From positions 1 to 8,433 of the forward strand of contig JADGHD010000187.1 of assembly GCA_019689615.1 (NCBI GenBank): a stretch of 8,433 nt of DNA, read 5' to 3'. The translations under genes were made by a program, and so were the position numbers. Each line of letters starts with the position of its first letter. The first letter of the stretch is position 1. The stretch comes from Frankia sp. GTDB taxonomy: Bacteria; Actinomycetota; Actinomycetes; Frankiales; Frankiaceae. The notes beneath the pieces are model-generated. The model searched no databases, had not been told where the DNA came from, and saw only the letters and a list, made by a program, of their open reading frames with translations. Below are positions 8,287 through 8,433 of the stretch, piece by piece.

Positions 8287-8433
8287 CTAGGCGATCGGCA
8301 GGACCGGGCAGAACCGGGAGCGGCGCAGGCGACGCAGGGACTCCCAGCGCTCGTCCGGGGTGGGCGGGATCGGCAGCAGGTGGGTGGCGGCGCCCCGCCC
8401 CGCGTCGGCCCGGGCCACCCCTGGCAGCAGCGT
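8287..8433 (-). CDS. C-terminal end of an unrecognised protein (partial)
   Basis: The minus-strand frame entering from the right edge is open for 48 codons and ends with TAG at 8287-8289. All but a couple of its codons end in G or C, as in the real genes here, whereas the adjacent non-genic stretch does not keep this pattern. The visible residues include HLLPIPPTPDERW followed by an Arg-rich stretch (ESLRRLRRSRF) and the end CPVLPIA. I do not recognise a family from this tail. The gene lies upstream of acnA in the same direction, but the roughly 485-base gap and candidate hairpins argue against a shared operon. The start lies beyond the window. Confidence 0.65.
   Translation of the reverse strand, partial: TLLPGVARADAGRGAATHLLPIPPTPDERWESLRRLRRSRFCPVLPIA

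Overview
This window is very GC-rich, and its genes use G or C at nearly every third codon position. That points to a high-GC actinobacterium. A Frankia-like or related lineage is my best guess, from the overall style of the proteins rather than any decisive marker. I see no mobile element, CRISPR array, rRNA or tRNA gene.

Layout from left to right: (1) valS on the minus strand (45-2717), a valyl-tRNA synthetase of the archaeal-like type. (2) A short divergent spacer with a small AT-richer patch. (3) A plus-strand NAD(P)-binding protein of the extended SDR (epimerase/dehydratase) family (2916-3989), which has lost the catalytic Tyr and Lys and contains no lysine at all. (4) A perfect GC-rich hairpin directly after its stop codon. 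(5) A plus-strand inositol-monophosphatase family gene, SuhB-like (4142-4948). (6) A strong two-way terminator hairpin between convergent genes (4962-5005). (7) acnA on the minus strand (5018-7801), an intact aconitase. (8) A 485-base region without a convincing gene (7802-8286) that serves as the acnA leader and promoter region, with hairpins near the ribosome-binding site and an isolated AT-rich palindromic element. (9) The 3' end of an unrecognised minus-strand gene running off the right edge (8287-8433).

The genes do not form an obvious pathway. They are mostly housekeeping: translation (valS), the TCA cycle (acnA) and inositol/sugar phosphate metabolism (suhB-like). Each gene appears to be its own transcription unit: valS and the SDR gene are divergent, the SDR and suhB-like genes are co-directional but split by a hairpin, and suhB and acnA converge on a shared terminator. 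I did not find a new multi-gene system. The most unusual items are the lysine-free SDR pseudoenzyme candidate and the long, structured acnA upstream region.
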